Shown here: one piece after another, positions 44,301-57,400 of the stretch
How the letters are laid out: each line of letters begins with the position of its first letter
Numbering within the stretch: position 1 is the first letter of the stretch
Origin: Paragonimus westermani
Lineage: Eukaryota; Platyhelminthes; Trematoda; Plagiorchiida; Troglotrematidae
Direction: 5' to 3'
NCBI GenBank assembly: GCA_008508345.1
Contig: QNGE01002653.1
Coordinates: forward strand, 15,926 to 79,925
Length of the DNA stretch: 64,000 nt
Program-made: the position numbers and the translations under genes
Notes under the pieces: model-generated
Database searches by the model: none
Seen by the model: only the letters and a program-made list of their open reading frames with translations
Told to the model about the DNA's origin: nothing

Positions 44301-47300
44301 TTTTGCAAACTTACGGACGTCTTTCACCTGTAGTAAGTGCTTCACTCAATCAGCCCACGAAGCTTAGTGAATGTGGTGTAATGCGTGCTCACGTTTCAGA
44401 TGAGTAGACTGGATCGTCATCGGCGGCTCAGTTAGCTGAAACTCGACTACAAACATTACTTACTGAAAACAGCAGATTAGATGGAGCTATGGCCTGAACT
44501 CTGTACTACCGAGTCTATGCGCACTAATAGTGTCATCTTGTATGGTAGCAATGGTAAGTTTGATAACAACATATCGAAGTTGGTTACAAATGGGTTATCG
44601 AAACCATCTGTTAAATAAACCGATATTTTCAACCATATAATAAATCGATCGTGCCCAATATGAAATCATTCGTCAACACGTTTGCCCCATTAGACAGTGG
44701 CTAGCGTTCCAAACCCCGTATGGCGAGAATATGCAACACTAGCGGGCTGTAACAAAGAGGAAGCCATAATCTGGTGCTTCTTTTGAAAAGGGGATAATTG
44801 AAAAATTTATCAGAGTGCGATAGCCACAGTTAACTAACAGCGAGGTTCAACTCATAATGACTATAGTGGCCCGCTAGTTAACAATATGCTAAATGGAACA
44901 CCAGTAGTGAATGAATCTTAAGCATATAATTTTTACAAATTACAAGTAATTAGAAACATTGCGTGAATCATGGAGGGATGGATCAGATTACGCCGGGATA
45001 CACTTCATGCAACTCGGTTGTTTCTGAAAGAAAGACGAAAAGTTTGGTGAAAATAGTCTGTTACTTGGGCTGTAACTTAAATGGCTGATTACATATGTTC
45101 GGTTTAGAAAAATCCTTCCCAAGTTATCAGTATATTGGTGTTCGCCCGTCACGCAGACGGTTGCTCATCGGGGAAATTAACCGACGGTATATGTGACAGC
45201 TCCATTAAGACCTGACTCGTTAATTAAGACTATGACTGTTCCGGACTGTCGACTACACCCTTCTGTTGGCGGAGAGGTGGTAGCAATCTGAGAATAGTAA
45301 TGATCACAGAGAAATGAATCACCTGTCGGTTACCGGTCACATGAATGACTGCGAGAACTGCGTATGATACTGTCTGTCCAAAGTTAAACAGCTGCCGTGA
45401 AATCGGATATACTGACCACTCGCGTTTCAATGGTTACGCAATAACAGCTGTTAGGACCCATTTCAGCTCGTGTTCAACCTGTTCAGCTACCTGGTGGCGC
45501 AATTAGACCTTCTTTTTATTCATCTGGGTGGTCTGTAACATCTATTAAAACGTATGTGTGGTGAGATTTGGTGTGCGAAGTAATACCACCGGAATTATGG
45601 ATACTTAATTAATTGAATAATTCGTCTCTTTGGTGGCTCGTGGAACATTTAACAGACTCCCCATCGAGGTCGTTGGATAATTTGCGTTATCACAGTGTTA
45701 TCTTCTTTAGGCATCTGGTCGACCATGTTCCAACTTGGTGGTGAGGCGAAACAAATACCGCGGACTGTTGTTGTGAGCCAGTGAAATGTAACCAGTTGTC
45801 ATTTTCGATCACACAATGCCTGTAGACCTCTTGATATCGGGTCAACAGGGTCAGTGACTTAAAAGACGTTTATTAAACCATAAATCGACAACAGATTCAG
45901 TTGGCTGGCGCTTTTGCCACCCGGAGACAACAGCCACCGCTATGTCAACAAAAAGGCATGATCATTATTCTGAAACTGCCACGGTGAACTGTCGAGTTCA
46001 TTGGTTGTGTACGTGTTACCTTATTTTTTGGTTAACTGTCCGTTATCTTTTAGCCATTCAGGAAAAGCAACAGCTTACAACTATCACAATGGCCGGGTTA
46101 GGTCTTTTGGAGTAATCCATAGTTAAAATGGTCAAACTCAAACTACTTGTTGGCCCGTTGCATTTGGTGTTCAACTTCAGACTATGTAATCGTTCATACC
46201 AGTCTAATTTTACTCGCAATGATACAATCAACTCAACCTATTTGTAAAGAACAAAGCAAGCTCGTAGTACAGAAACGTCCAACCAATTGCAGAGTGAACT
46301 AAAAACAGTCGGCTAAATGCATAACCGTTTTGTTCGTGATGATTCGTGTGATCGATGCACAGGTGGAGGTTTGATAGAAATATCGTGAAGGCCCGGTTAT
46401 TAATTGGTGTATTTTTTAACTGCACTTTCACTCCGATATTATTTAGTAAATACAACTCACCACTATTTACCTTCGCCAAGCTGACCACTTCTTGCTGAAA
46501 AGAAACAATCGTATACTTCATTGATATCATAGTCAATTAAAATGCACTCTTATAATTACATTTTTAGTCAGTCGACCACACTACCACTGATGTGTCCACA
46601 CATTTTAGTCAAACGTCGGAAAAGCATTTTGTTTAAATCATATGTTAAACAGCTCGACGTGATTTTTCAAGGGAAGCTAACTCGGGTTGTGAAATGTCAA
46701 TCAGATTAAGTGCAATGAAGGACATTAACATCAATTAAAACTTCCTTTATAACAGTAGCAAATGTCAAAGTAACGCTCAGCTTGGCTGGGTCCATCCACT
46801 CAAGGAAGCAAACCTGTGATCTGGTAGTGTAATCTCTCATTTTCAAACTATTTCATAAAACCTATTCTTTATTGACTAATAGTTTGACAAACTACAATGC
46901 GTGCCTGCTCAAATCTTGTTGTGCATATACCTAATGTTTTGAAACAAGTGGAAAACCGGTCATGTGACGTTAATTTAAGAATAAAATTATTAAAATCCGT
47001 TGGATCTTCGGTCACTCCCAGGCCCGTCTGACTTTACCCAGTATAATCTGATGTCTAAATTATCCTGTACGAACATAGGTTAATGGTTGGTTGATAGCTA
47101 CTAATAGATTATCTCAGTAAACCTTGCTGCCAACCAGTAGTCAAGTAAATTAATCTTTCTAACCTCGGTCAATATTGAAGTTGCACAAATTGGTCAAACA
47201 GCAGATTCTTTCGGACAGGTTCTTCACGTTGTACGCCTCACAAGAATGAGCGCATGAGCGGTAGGTTTGATACACTCCTTCACCGCAATATTTATTTTCG

Positions 47301-50300
47301 AACTAAAAATTAAGACAAATGAAGGTTCCATATTAAGTAATTAGCATCGCTGGAAGCTATTACTGCTACAATCACTGTTAACGAGGTAAATAAGTAGTAT
47401 GATCGATCGTAGTCAATTTCTCAAGCATACGTCTTTGAAAACCTTGTGCATAACAAATCTAGTATAATAAGCTACTTCCAAATCTACGTCTGCCTGTGAA
47501 ATCAATTTACTTACTATGCAGAATGAACAAGCGTTTCGGGTCTCCATGTGCAAGTTTCCTTGTGTCGGTCCGTTCGCTATATCGAAACAGGTCAGATTTC
47601 CTTCTCCAACTAAGATTATAATAAAACAGGCGTAAGGTATGATTGAATGATTTTTAAATAGCAATTGGTGATCGAAATTTTACATTAAACTATGATAAAC
47701 GAAGATGCGAATCCTTACCTACGCATCTGGTTCTCAGAAAGACATCTTCGGTTATTTGGTCACTCAATGGGACAGCACTAATATGAACCTCGTGAGTATA
47801 ACTTTCATTTTAAGTGTGACTAGCTGATGTGCAAATTTGAGTTTACCGAGTCCAAACAAAAATTCTTTCATACTGTCATACAAATGCCAAGGCTGCGTTC
47901 GTTAGCTGCTTTGTGGAAGTCAAACCACGAGTGATATAGGGTATACCAGTTTTCTGTGTACTTCGTTTAATCTGTGCTGTTTTACTAAAATGGCCTACTA
48001 GGATTTTTTTGTTTCTAATAGATTTTTCGGCAATCGTTGAATCAGTCCTGAAGTTACCATTGAATAGCGAAGGCCATCTCGTATAATTAAGTTCTCCAAA
48101 GTGACCGTTGTGACCAGTGTTATGACCACCCAACCAAATGTCTAGAGCAATATTTGTCAACCACAACCAAATTTATACCATGGGAGTATGTTATATAAAA
48201 TGTTAAAACCGACTGGAGACTTGTCACATGTCAAATGTACTGCAATCGGATGTATTCAGCGTATTTGGTAAAATCGAACTTTGGACATATTTTGATAAAC
48301 GCAACGTTTTAAAGATGCGACTTATGTGAAGTCTGCTCGTATATAAGTGTATGCACACTACGTCATTATGCTGTACGCAATGTGGTTAACTCCAAAATCA
48401 TCAACACTGGGATAATTTACAACGAATAGTTAAGTACTCTTTACTTCATTTGAAATTCCCTGTTCTTCGACGCAGTAGTTGGAAGTAAGCTTGTTGGGTT
48501 TATACATTGTACCTATTTATGCACATGCTACTGCTAATGTTAGATTGACACAGTCAGCTGAACTTCATCACAATGTACGGAATATGTTGGAAACAACATA
48601 GAAAATTCGACTCACAAGCAGTTTTTGTAAGTACTGCCAAAACTAAACTAATATAAAAAGAATCCATTTTTCTGTCTAGTCAGTTGTTCAATCCAATTTA
48701 TATATATGTATTATTTAAACACCAAAATGATCAATAAGCAAGCCGTGAACAACTGTGATTCGTTGACAATTAGCACGCATATGACTCTTTGGGCGACATG
48801 CGATAGGTTATGCACACAACTTTCTGTGGGTGCTCACAAGAACGACAAGAGAAAGCTCGTTGGCTACATCAAGCTCCTGCTGGTTTTAGTAAAAATACAG
48901 AGTATTCATTTCTGAATTGCGTGGATCATGAACTGAATCCGAGATGTAAAAGGGAACGGGAGTGCATCAACATTGTCACCAAATTGGTTATCTTTTGTAA
49001 ACCTGCATCTATTCTTCTTAAAGAGTGACCGGTATAACTTACGTAAACCGCTAGGCCTTCTTATTCTGCATATTGTTTTGATATTATCTTGTTCATGGCA
49101 ACCGACACACTAGTAGTTTACCCAAATTATTTTCTGTCATATACTGTCCATGTTAATGTCAGATATTGATCTGGCAAACACCGATCATTGTTGCAATCTT
49201 TACCACAGATAGAACTCTGTGAACTATATTTCTGTGGATTATATTCAAATATTGGGTTGCCGAGCGTAAGCGAGATCATAGTTCATTGAAAGTGATGCAC
49301 ACACTGATCGACTTGTCGGGGCAACGAATTTCACGAACGGAATTGGGTGTACGATTGTAGTGTATTAAAGAGCAGTGATGGCACCAGCATTGATGCATGA
49401 TAACGCTTTCGAGCAACTCAACTACTGATCCATTAATTCAAACTCAACCGCAAGGATTGTTTACCGGTTCCAGCTTTCAATTTGAAAATTGAGCAGGAAG
49501 AATGAAGAGGACTAGCAACTAGAATCATCAACCGGAACGCGTTTAAGATTTTGAAAAAAATACAGTTTGATTATTCCCAGAAATTACAGAATTGATGAGG
49601 TGGAATCATCATTGTATAGCAAAAATTTAAGATATTTTACCAATTAATTCTCATAGTATCTGCGAAATATTGCTTAGTAAAGAACTTCCAACTCTCATTA
49701 ACACATGTGTGAACTAACTATTTGAACTTAACGTGGCCTCAAGAGAGCAAGAACAATTGAAATTAAACTGAAAAAATAAACCGGACTCAGCTTCGGTGTA
49801 GTAACAATGTTAGTAGCTCTACTAGACATGATTCTGTTCATTCGCGACATAGCTTTCAACTTTTTAAACAAGTGGTGATGTACAGCAGTGACAGTAAGGC
49901 GAGTTCAAACTTTCAGACTGGGCTCGTGTTACCAATCTACTAAACAGCTGTTAATCTCTCAAAGAATTGAATTTAATACTTCACACTCACTTTCTATAAA
50001 CTTAATTATAACGATGTCAGTCATCCTTTTTATGCCTTTTTACAAAACTAATTCTACAATATTTGATTTCGTTCTGATCGAGGAGTTCAACGTATTAGAG
50101 TACGACAAAGTTTCAGATGTTTGCCGAAGTAGTAGAACTGAAAGGTTTAAAGAGACAACTGCAATTTTGCTATCGCTTCAGAATGTCCTTGGTGTAGAAG
50201 GACTTTCGAGAAGTCCAAAATTTGTGGATGTTCGGTTTGTGAAGTTTTCTTCAGCTAGAACTTTCTGTTTATCGATCCGGATGCCCACTGCAAAAGATTT

Positions 50301-51699
50301 GGTTTGCGTCATTAGATGGTGAATGAAACGCCAACTAGTATAATTCCAGCAGAGTCGTAGAATGGCATGCCTGAGAGAAAACTGCTCGGCATTCGAAGTA
50401 ACAAAGACTCGCATGGCGCAAACAGTTTAGTACCATTGTTGAATTCACTGTGCCATCGTGCAAAACCTCCACGTGTACCTTCACGAGCTGAAATGAAAAT
50501 GATCAAGTCATCTTCAAAGAAACTTATTACCACTAGTAAATAGGGATAAAATTTTGGGTCTAGTTATCAGCGTTAAAGTCGACATCTTTTGTCGGTGACT
50601 TCAGGATAAATACGTCACGCATAGGAAGAATGAAGCTGTTTGAGTGGGCCTTTTTGATGTATACGCTGCTGCATACAATGACCTCCTCGAAGTACAGTGG
50701 GTTTACACGCCTAGTAACAAACGCGCTGTCCATGAACCACCCAACTCACGAACAGCGCTGATTGTACGGCTACACGTTATTCCTGAAGGTTGCGCTATGT
50801 TGATGTTCCTTTAAGACATATGTACATAAGACGAATTATATAATCTGACTGGTTATGACGTACTTTTCCATATTTTACGCTTTGTACCCACCTCACCACC
50901 TTTGAAAGCTGTGCCCACCACTGGTATAACTCGTGTTCACATTGTTTGTTCTTCAGTTGAAAGCGGCAAATCCGAATTGGCGTCTTATCGAAAAATGATG
51001 ATTTGAGTAGACGTTGGACGGTGAAAGAAGACAGCTGCTTGTAAATACAGCACCCACATTATGAAATATACCCGCGGAGTTGAAGGATTAAGTAAACTTG
51101 CCCAGTATTTTAAGTTCACTATATTCAACTGTTGTTCGGTTATCATAATCCATCCGGTGTGTTCATTGAAACAGGGATGATGAATGTTAGATAAGTGTAT
51201 CCGAGATCTATGCTCCAAACTCGACAACCGCCCATAGGTCTGATACAAGCTTTACTTACTGAACAAGCACAGTCGGTCGCTGATGAGTTTGTTACTCAAC
51301 TTGTTATCTTCTTCGCACGAATTTACGTGGACGAATTGAAACACATCATCTGATGTCCACTAGCCTATTGAGTATCAAAAGTCTTGCGAAGCTGCGTACA
51401 ATTTGTCCTATCAAACTTGTTCTATCAGACTTGACCCTCTTTTACTGTCTATAAACCTCTGCAGAAATCCAGTCTGAGCGACAGCAAAAGTTATTCCAGA
51501 AAACACCTGCAACCGTCTACCTGCAGGATGTTCGTAGCATGTATAAGATGAACACCTGCTTTTGAATGCTGGGTTTGTAGTTGGTAGTACAATGACACAA
51601 ATGATACAGTTGCAGATCAAATTTCGCGAGTGGTAAGCGGTTAACTTTTTGCTACCATGAACTTTGAATTTGAATTCAATTTACAAAGCGTCCAGTACG
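41347..51699. other. Long stretch without recognised gene
   Basis: About 10 kb, AT-rich, with open frames of 60-144 codons on both strands and no family motif. The longest, 49888-50322 on +, overlaps minus-strand frames at 50178-50414 and 50312-50533. A 6-base candidate micro-exon with strong splice signals is at 44251-44256. No tRNA, rRNA or long repeat was recognised. Confidence 0.4.
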
Positions 51700-51779
51700 T
51701 TGAAACAAGTATGTGCTTATAATGTTTGTAGTACCTATCTTTGAGGAGTACAAGACGGTTTTCCGAAAACTCAGCTTGG

Positions 51780-51960
51780 AGACATGAAACTGAATGATCT
51801 TCGGATCACAGTAGAAAAAATTGGCTTTAGAAGTATCAGTTCTGAAGTTGATAACAGAAGAGGATCATTACAACGTGTGCAGTGGCTAGGGCGAATCTTG
51901 ACACTAACAGTAAGTATGCCTGCTGAACAAAAAATGACAGCGCTTCATCGAAATTTTCAG
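51780..51960 (+). pseudogene. Possible retroelement fragment with a QWLGRIL block
   Basis: A frame of about 57 codons ends LQRVQWLGRILTLTVSM. The R-L-x-W-L-G-H-V-L block is found in the C-terminal part of RTE-like LINEs, and a similar Y-L-G-H block occurs in gypsy reverse transcriptases. The rest of the frame does not decide between them. Confidence 0.3.
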
Positions 51961-52429
51961 TGACTTTGTTTGGAACGGGGAATTCGGTACTAGATGTGAA
52001 AAATAGAACAACAACTCAGGCTAGGTCGAAAACCGGTAGAAACTGGGGATGTTATTTGATAAGGAAAAGAGTGGCAATTTCGTTGACCGGACCAACACCA
52101 AGGAAGACAGTTCGACCACACGCATATTCCCCGAACATTTGTTAAACATAAGCTCAGTGTCGATGGCCTGTCAAGGCGCTATATCTTAGTCGGTTTTGTA
52201 CGACACATACTACATGAAATAACAGCAGACCGTCCCGAGTGGGCTGAAGATCTCAATCATTTGTGACAATAGTTTTGAGACGAAATGTTGGATGAATTTT
52301 CTGAGGTGAAGGGACAGACTAGAGTTCCTGCGAATGGAGTAGGACGCAGTGACTTTAACATATACATGTAGAAACTGGTTATCTATTGAAATTAGTTGAG
52401 TTCGCATGATTATTTAGCACCAATCAAGA

Positions 52430-54450
52430 CTCACAAGGCTGATCTGGTAGGATTGTGCATCAGAGCCTCAATCATCCAAGGTGAGTTCTGTTGTTCTGCT
52501 TTACACTCTTCATTGCACCTGAAACAGAAACCTGAATGACCAATGATTGATATGCTGAAAGAAAACAGCGTTTTGGAGGCAGATAGCCCGTTTAGTTTCA
52601 CAGTCTTATCAACGAGGAAGCCCAACGGAAAATTGTTCATTTGTGTCGACTTCGGACGGCCCAATCTGGTCACAGTCAATAAAGTTGTGGCGTTCAGAGA
52701 GGTACCAAAAGTTCTCAGTAAGCTACAGGATGCAAAGGTAGCCAGAATCCTGAGCTCGGCGTCAGCCAATCAATCTGGGAGGGACACTGTTAGAAAAACG
52801 GTTCTTCTTCAGATGTATGCACTTAGGACCGCTTAGTAATCAATTCAAATTGAAGTGAATGGTGCTCGAAGTCCCGGCAGGTCAACCCGATAAAGTTGTA
52901 TGAAGTTGAAATTATCATTCACAGAGCTGAGGGGAAAATGTAGAGTGAAGGTTTCGTCTGTGCTGGGAAAGAGGATAACTCGGCTTCCCGATTGTTGTTT
53001 CAATATCGCAAATGGGGAAACATAAAGTGATGCTTCTGAGTCATATTGTCGGTCAGGTCGAAGTCTAGCCACTGTCTGAGTGATTGATGTTTGTTGAATA
53101 AAATTCAACGCTTATTACAAAGACAGTGCTAGGCGAGTTTCTTGACTGCTCCACTTCACCGTGGACTTCAACCACATTGAGTATAATTGGTGAAAAAACT
53201 CAAGAACAGCCCTCGTTTGGCTACTGGATGATGTATTCTTAATCTGAAACACAACCTCTATGGGATACTGATAGCACAAAGGTAGAATTTAGCGACCCAG
53301 ATGGTGAGTGAATAGTTTTTATTGAAAGTCGATCTCCATTGGTTGAATAACATTCGGAGATGGTAGTGCTCAGGACAGATTAGCCAGGCTTGTGGAATTT
53401 ACGTGCGCCAGCTGGAGGATGTAACAGTTCGTCAACAACATCGTCCGCATTAAGATAGAAATGTCGTAAGCTGACGTGCAGAATGGTGAAAGAAATGTCT
53501 TACTTGCCAGCAATGGGTGACAACGTGTAACCTACTGGCGTGTCGACTCTGTCATTGCATGAAGGCCACAAGTCACTCGAATCAAAACCTCTATTCAGTC
53601 GATCTCAGTCATCAAAAATATGGAACCGTGTGTGGTGTGCGCAATGGTTCCTTCCGGTTAACTACCTGTAGCAACCAGTGTAACGTCGGCTTGACAAAAC
53701 ACTTCGAGCGCTGGATCAAAACAGCAGACTTCCTGAACTGCTCTTGTGCATTATGTGAAGAATCATAACATGACATTGTTAAACATCATAGATACCCGCA
53801 TGGTTCATTTATCACTTGAAATCCCTGGTTCAGAAATGAACAGTGGAATTACCCGGATCAATTAGGAACTGAAACAGTTTGCACGACACTGCATCCTGTC
53901 AAATAAAACGACTAATCAGGAAAAGATAATAAACTCAGTGGTTGGCCGCCAAATAAAGACACCAAGATCAGATACTACCATTCATTCTGTTAACCCACCG
54001 TTTTATGCTCCATGGTATAACAGAGAAAACACCGTTCCAGCAAGCATTTGAGCAACGTTCACACCAGCTATTTGATCAGGAAGTCTACATTGTGGTAAAC
54101 CAGCGGAAGAATGCAAATGAATTGACAAAAGACCAAACGTTGACTCAAAAAAACCTTACAATCGAGCAAAGAGTCAAAAAGATACAGTCAAACTATTCGA
54201 TGTATTATGTTGAAGCCTAATCAAAGACCATAAGCAAAGTATGATGACAGTTGAGACTAACAGCACCTGAACCTAAAAGGTTCTTTGTTAAGTGGAGGAA
54301 GCTCAATGTAATGGTGGGACACCGCGACTCAGTACGTTTGGCCGGAAAGACGTCCCATTCACAGATGTTTAACTTGATCCTCCAGTCAAAAAAGAATGTC
54401 CATTAAGTAGAATAAGGCCACTTTAATCGTATGCTTGAAGGGACCAAAGA
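52430..54450 (+). pseudogene. Decayed Ty3/gypsy retrotransposon, reverse transcriptase and integrase parts
   Basis: At 52543-52790 the frame MIDMLKENSVLEADSPF, then STRKPNGKLFICVDFGRPN (from 52612), matches the reverse transcriptase N-terminal block of gypsy elements (I-x-x-M-L-x-x-x-x-I-x-x-S-x-S-P, K-K-x-N-G-x-x-R-x-C-V-D-Y-R-x-L-N). Further on, VGLTKHFERWIK (near 53690-53730) resembles the integrase D-Y-F-T-K-W block, and TETVCTTLHPVK (near 53870-53910) the T-T-x-Y-H-P block. GITEKTPFQQAFEQR (54014-54058) resembles the H-x-T-T-x-x-T-P-F-x-x-x-F-G block. Distances are shorter than in a full element, so parts of reverse transcriptase and RNase H are deleted. Stops and frame changes are frequent. 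Long terminal repeats were not identified. Confidence 0.6.
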
Positions 54451-57400
54451 GGACCCAAAGAGATTTTACTGCAGACCGAACAGAATTTGATGGTAGAGAA
54501 TTATGGCAGATGTCGAGGTATATTACTCACGAGTAGTTGAGCAAATGCATGTGCTGAATTATCGAAGTGATCAGGTAAAGGAGTGTTGGACAGTAACCTA
54601 ACAAAAATTGGTGTTTCCCACATTCACAGTTGCTTTTAACAACCAAACCACTCCTGCATTAGTTTTTGTGTCTGTGTTCACTATGTCACCACAGAACATG
54701 CCGCTTGTGTCAAGTCGCTAACTAGATTGTCCTTGTAACGCACGCTTTCTTCACTCTTAACGCTTGGCTCAAGAAGCTCTCTGAAATACTGCAGACCAGT
54801 TACTATTTCACTAAAGTTAGTGGACAGTGCTTCACCAGAAACAACACCCACACAGTAGAGAAAATTTCACGGTGTGAGTGGTCGCTATTGATTACTAGCT
54901 AAAATACGGTTTTGGAAGTACATTATTTGATTTCCATTGCTTGTTTACAAGTAAGTGTAATCTGCAGTGTTTTGGCTGATTTCTACCAAACAGTGTTTTT
55001 CCGCAGTGAACTTAGAAGTAGCAGGAGAACCTGGAATCAGTGTGGTCAGTTAAACACATGCTCTCTAATTCTCTAAACAGAATATTCGCGCAAGAGCCGA
55101 CTCTTCGAGCGGGTCAATTTTTGTTGTCCGAACTAGCGTTATTGTTGGGGGTCTGTTGTACTTCAGGACGTCCCGTCTTCCGAAGTTAACTCGAATGTAT
55201 GTATAGTCCGTGAGTGAGATGTCCCTTAGCGCTGGTAGTCTGGAACAGAATGTGCATTTTTGTTTCATTCTTCTTGAAACAATGTCTTTGATATTTTGCT
55301 TCAGTATTTGGTTTCATAAATTTTAGCTGAACACAAGGCTAATAATTCGGGCATAGTTACCAACGCACGTGGGCAAAATACATTCACAACACAGCCATAC
55401 CGACAGGTTGATTCCAGTTATTTATCAAAGGGTCTTCTGTGAAAGTAGGTTGAATGAAACCTCTCTTTGAGATCTCTAACACTGCAGTCGCTAGTAATGC
55501 ATAATAACTTCAATCAATGGCCCATGTATGTTCAGGTTGTTAGAAGTCATATACTTCTTTTCTGTTTACGTAATCAGTACTTAGGATGTTTAAAGTTCAG
55601 TACTCGTAGTAGCCAGGTGATTTTTGTGTGTTGAGCCCCCAAGAATACAATTGTGATTTTAATGATCACTTGATGTTCTTGAAGAAACACACAGCCAAGA
55701 CCTACTCCGAGTCCATCAACTTGTTAAATGGACCTGTGAGTCATTTTAGAGTAATGGTGATTCAGAAGGCTCTGACTAACTTTACTCTAGCTTCATAACA
55801 AACATCATGTTAGTACTGATCTACATTTTGGAACGGCCGTCTCAGAAAACTTCGAGTAATGTGATCGGTCTGTCTCTCTCTGACAGCTAGTCCATACGAA
55901 TGAATCATCTAGTTGTGTCAGTAATTCAGTTTGGTGGTAAAAGAAATTCGTCACGTCAGAAGCAGTTTGTGAAGCATCGGCTCAGCATAAAGCAACACCA
56001 TTACAGAATACGAAAGCATACATATGAGGGTAGCTTCGCTGAATTATATGAGCTGACAAGAGCAGCAAAATATCGAATAATCTCTATCTACGGCAGACCA
56101 TCTAGGGAGACTGGTCAAAACCTTTTGTCACGGTACTTTCGGCATTTAAAAACCGCGTGCTTTCGTCTAAGATCCGCAACAGTTCATTAGCAGTTTGGAC
56201 CACAATAGCTGGTCAGCTCTCTCACTGTATGAAGCAATTCAGGAAATTATATCCATTGTCCCGCAGAGTGTGAGCGATCTCTAGGTCTGTTCATTTTCTC
56301 ACTGAACTGTACATATATATATATATATAAGTAGGAAAAGTTATTGCAGGGCATGGGAAAAACGAGTTTTTTGCCTACGATTAGAAGAAAAACCCTGATC
56401 GGATCAGGTTTAGTTTGTCACCATGGCTCGACCGGACTTGCATTTGTTTTTCTTCCGCTTGTCCTTGTTTCGATCACTAATCACTTTAGTTCAGCAGGTT
56501 GACAGGTAACTCGGACAGCACCACAAAATGCAAACCTTACCCAAGAACAAATAACCTTCAGTGACGCAGGTTCTGCTATGAAACCGAGAGTATCATGCAG
56601 TAACCGATCGGCTAAGCAGCTAATTGGGTCTTCTCAAAATCCGCACTATAGTTGAATGCCGTATCTACATGGGACAGTCGAACATGTGCCATGGTTGTTT
56701 CCCGGATGTGGAAGCGTTTTAAAGCACACGCCAATCTTCACCTTTATTGCAATTACCAAGTAAAAGTCTTCACAGATTTCCCCCCGCTGCTATACAGTCG
56801 CACTGGATCAGGCTTGTCCAAAGCAGGCGGTTTAACACAGGATGTAGGGCCAAATCATTATCGGAGGACTCTACGACGCTGATTCTCATCCAGACATCCT
56901 CAAGTTGAAGACAATGCACTTTCGACAGGTCTCCGCTCACATCGCTGCTTTCTACGAACTGTCCTTTGAAGGTGTTTACGTCATCACAGGCGCTACCATA
57001 TGAGGCTGCAGTATGAACTGTATCACTTGCTTTTAAATAGCACTCATTGCGCTTCTAGGGATGCCCAGTTTGTTTCTGGTTCGACTTTGGCATAAGATAG
57101 ATGTGTGCGCTTAGTACATTCAGCCAATTCTGCAACCAGGTTGATTCGTGTAGTCAGTAATACAAAACCGAAATGATCCTCCACTCTTCAGTACTTCTGC
57201 TGCTGCTAGTAAGTTGTAGTTAACCACATCAAAGTGGGATTGCACTGTGTGCCGTCAGTTTAGCATTTACTGTCTTTGTGACTTTGAAGGTTTGTTTGCT
57301 GAATTTATCCTTCCTTTTAACTGACAGCAACTGGCTGCTTCCTGTTGTGCGCATACCCTTTCAGCAGCAAGGATTCAACTTTAGAAGATGTATCGAAAAG

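Noticed and set aside
49888..50322. 144-codon + frame as a host gene
   Set aside because: No domain, two overlapping minus-strand frames, and no splice sites or neighbours that support it.
56394..56408. Perfect short palindrome as a regulatory site
   Set aside because: Seven-base arms occur often by chance in 64 kb, and nothing nearby is regulated.
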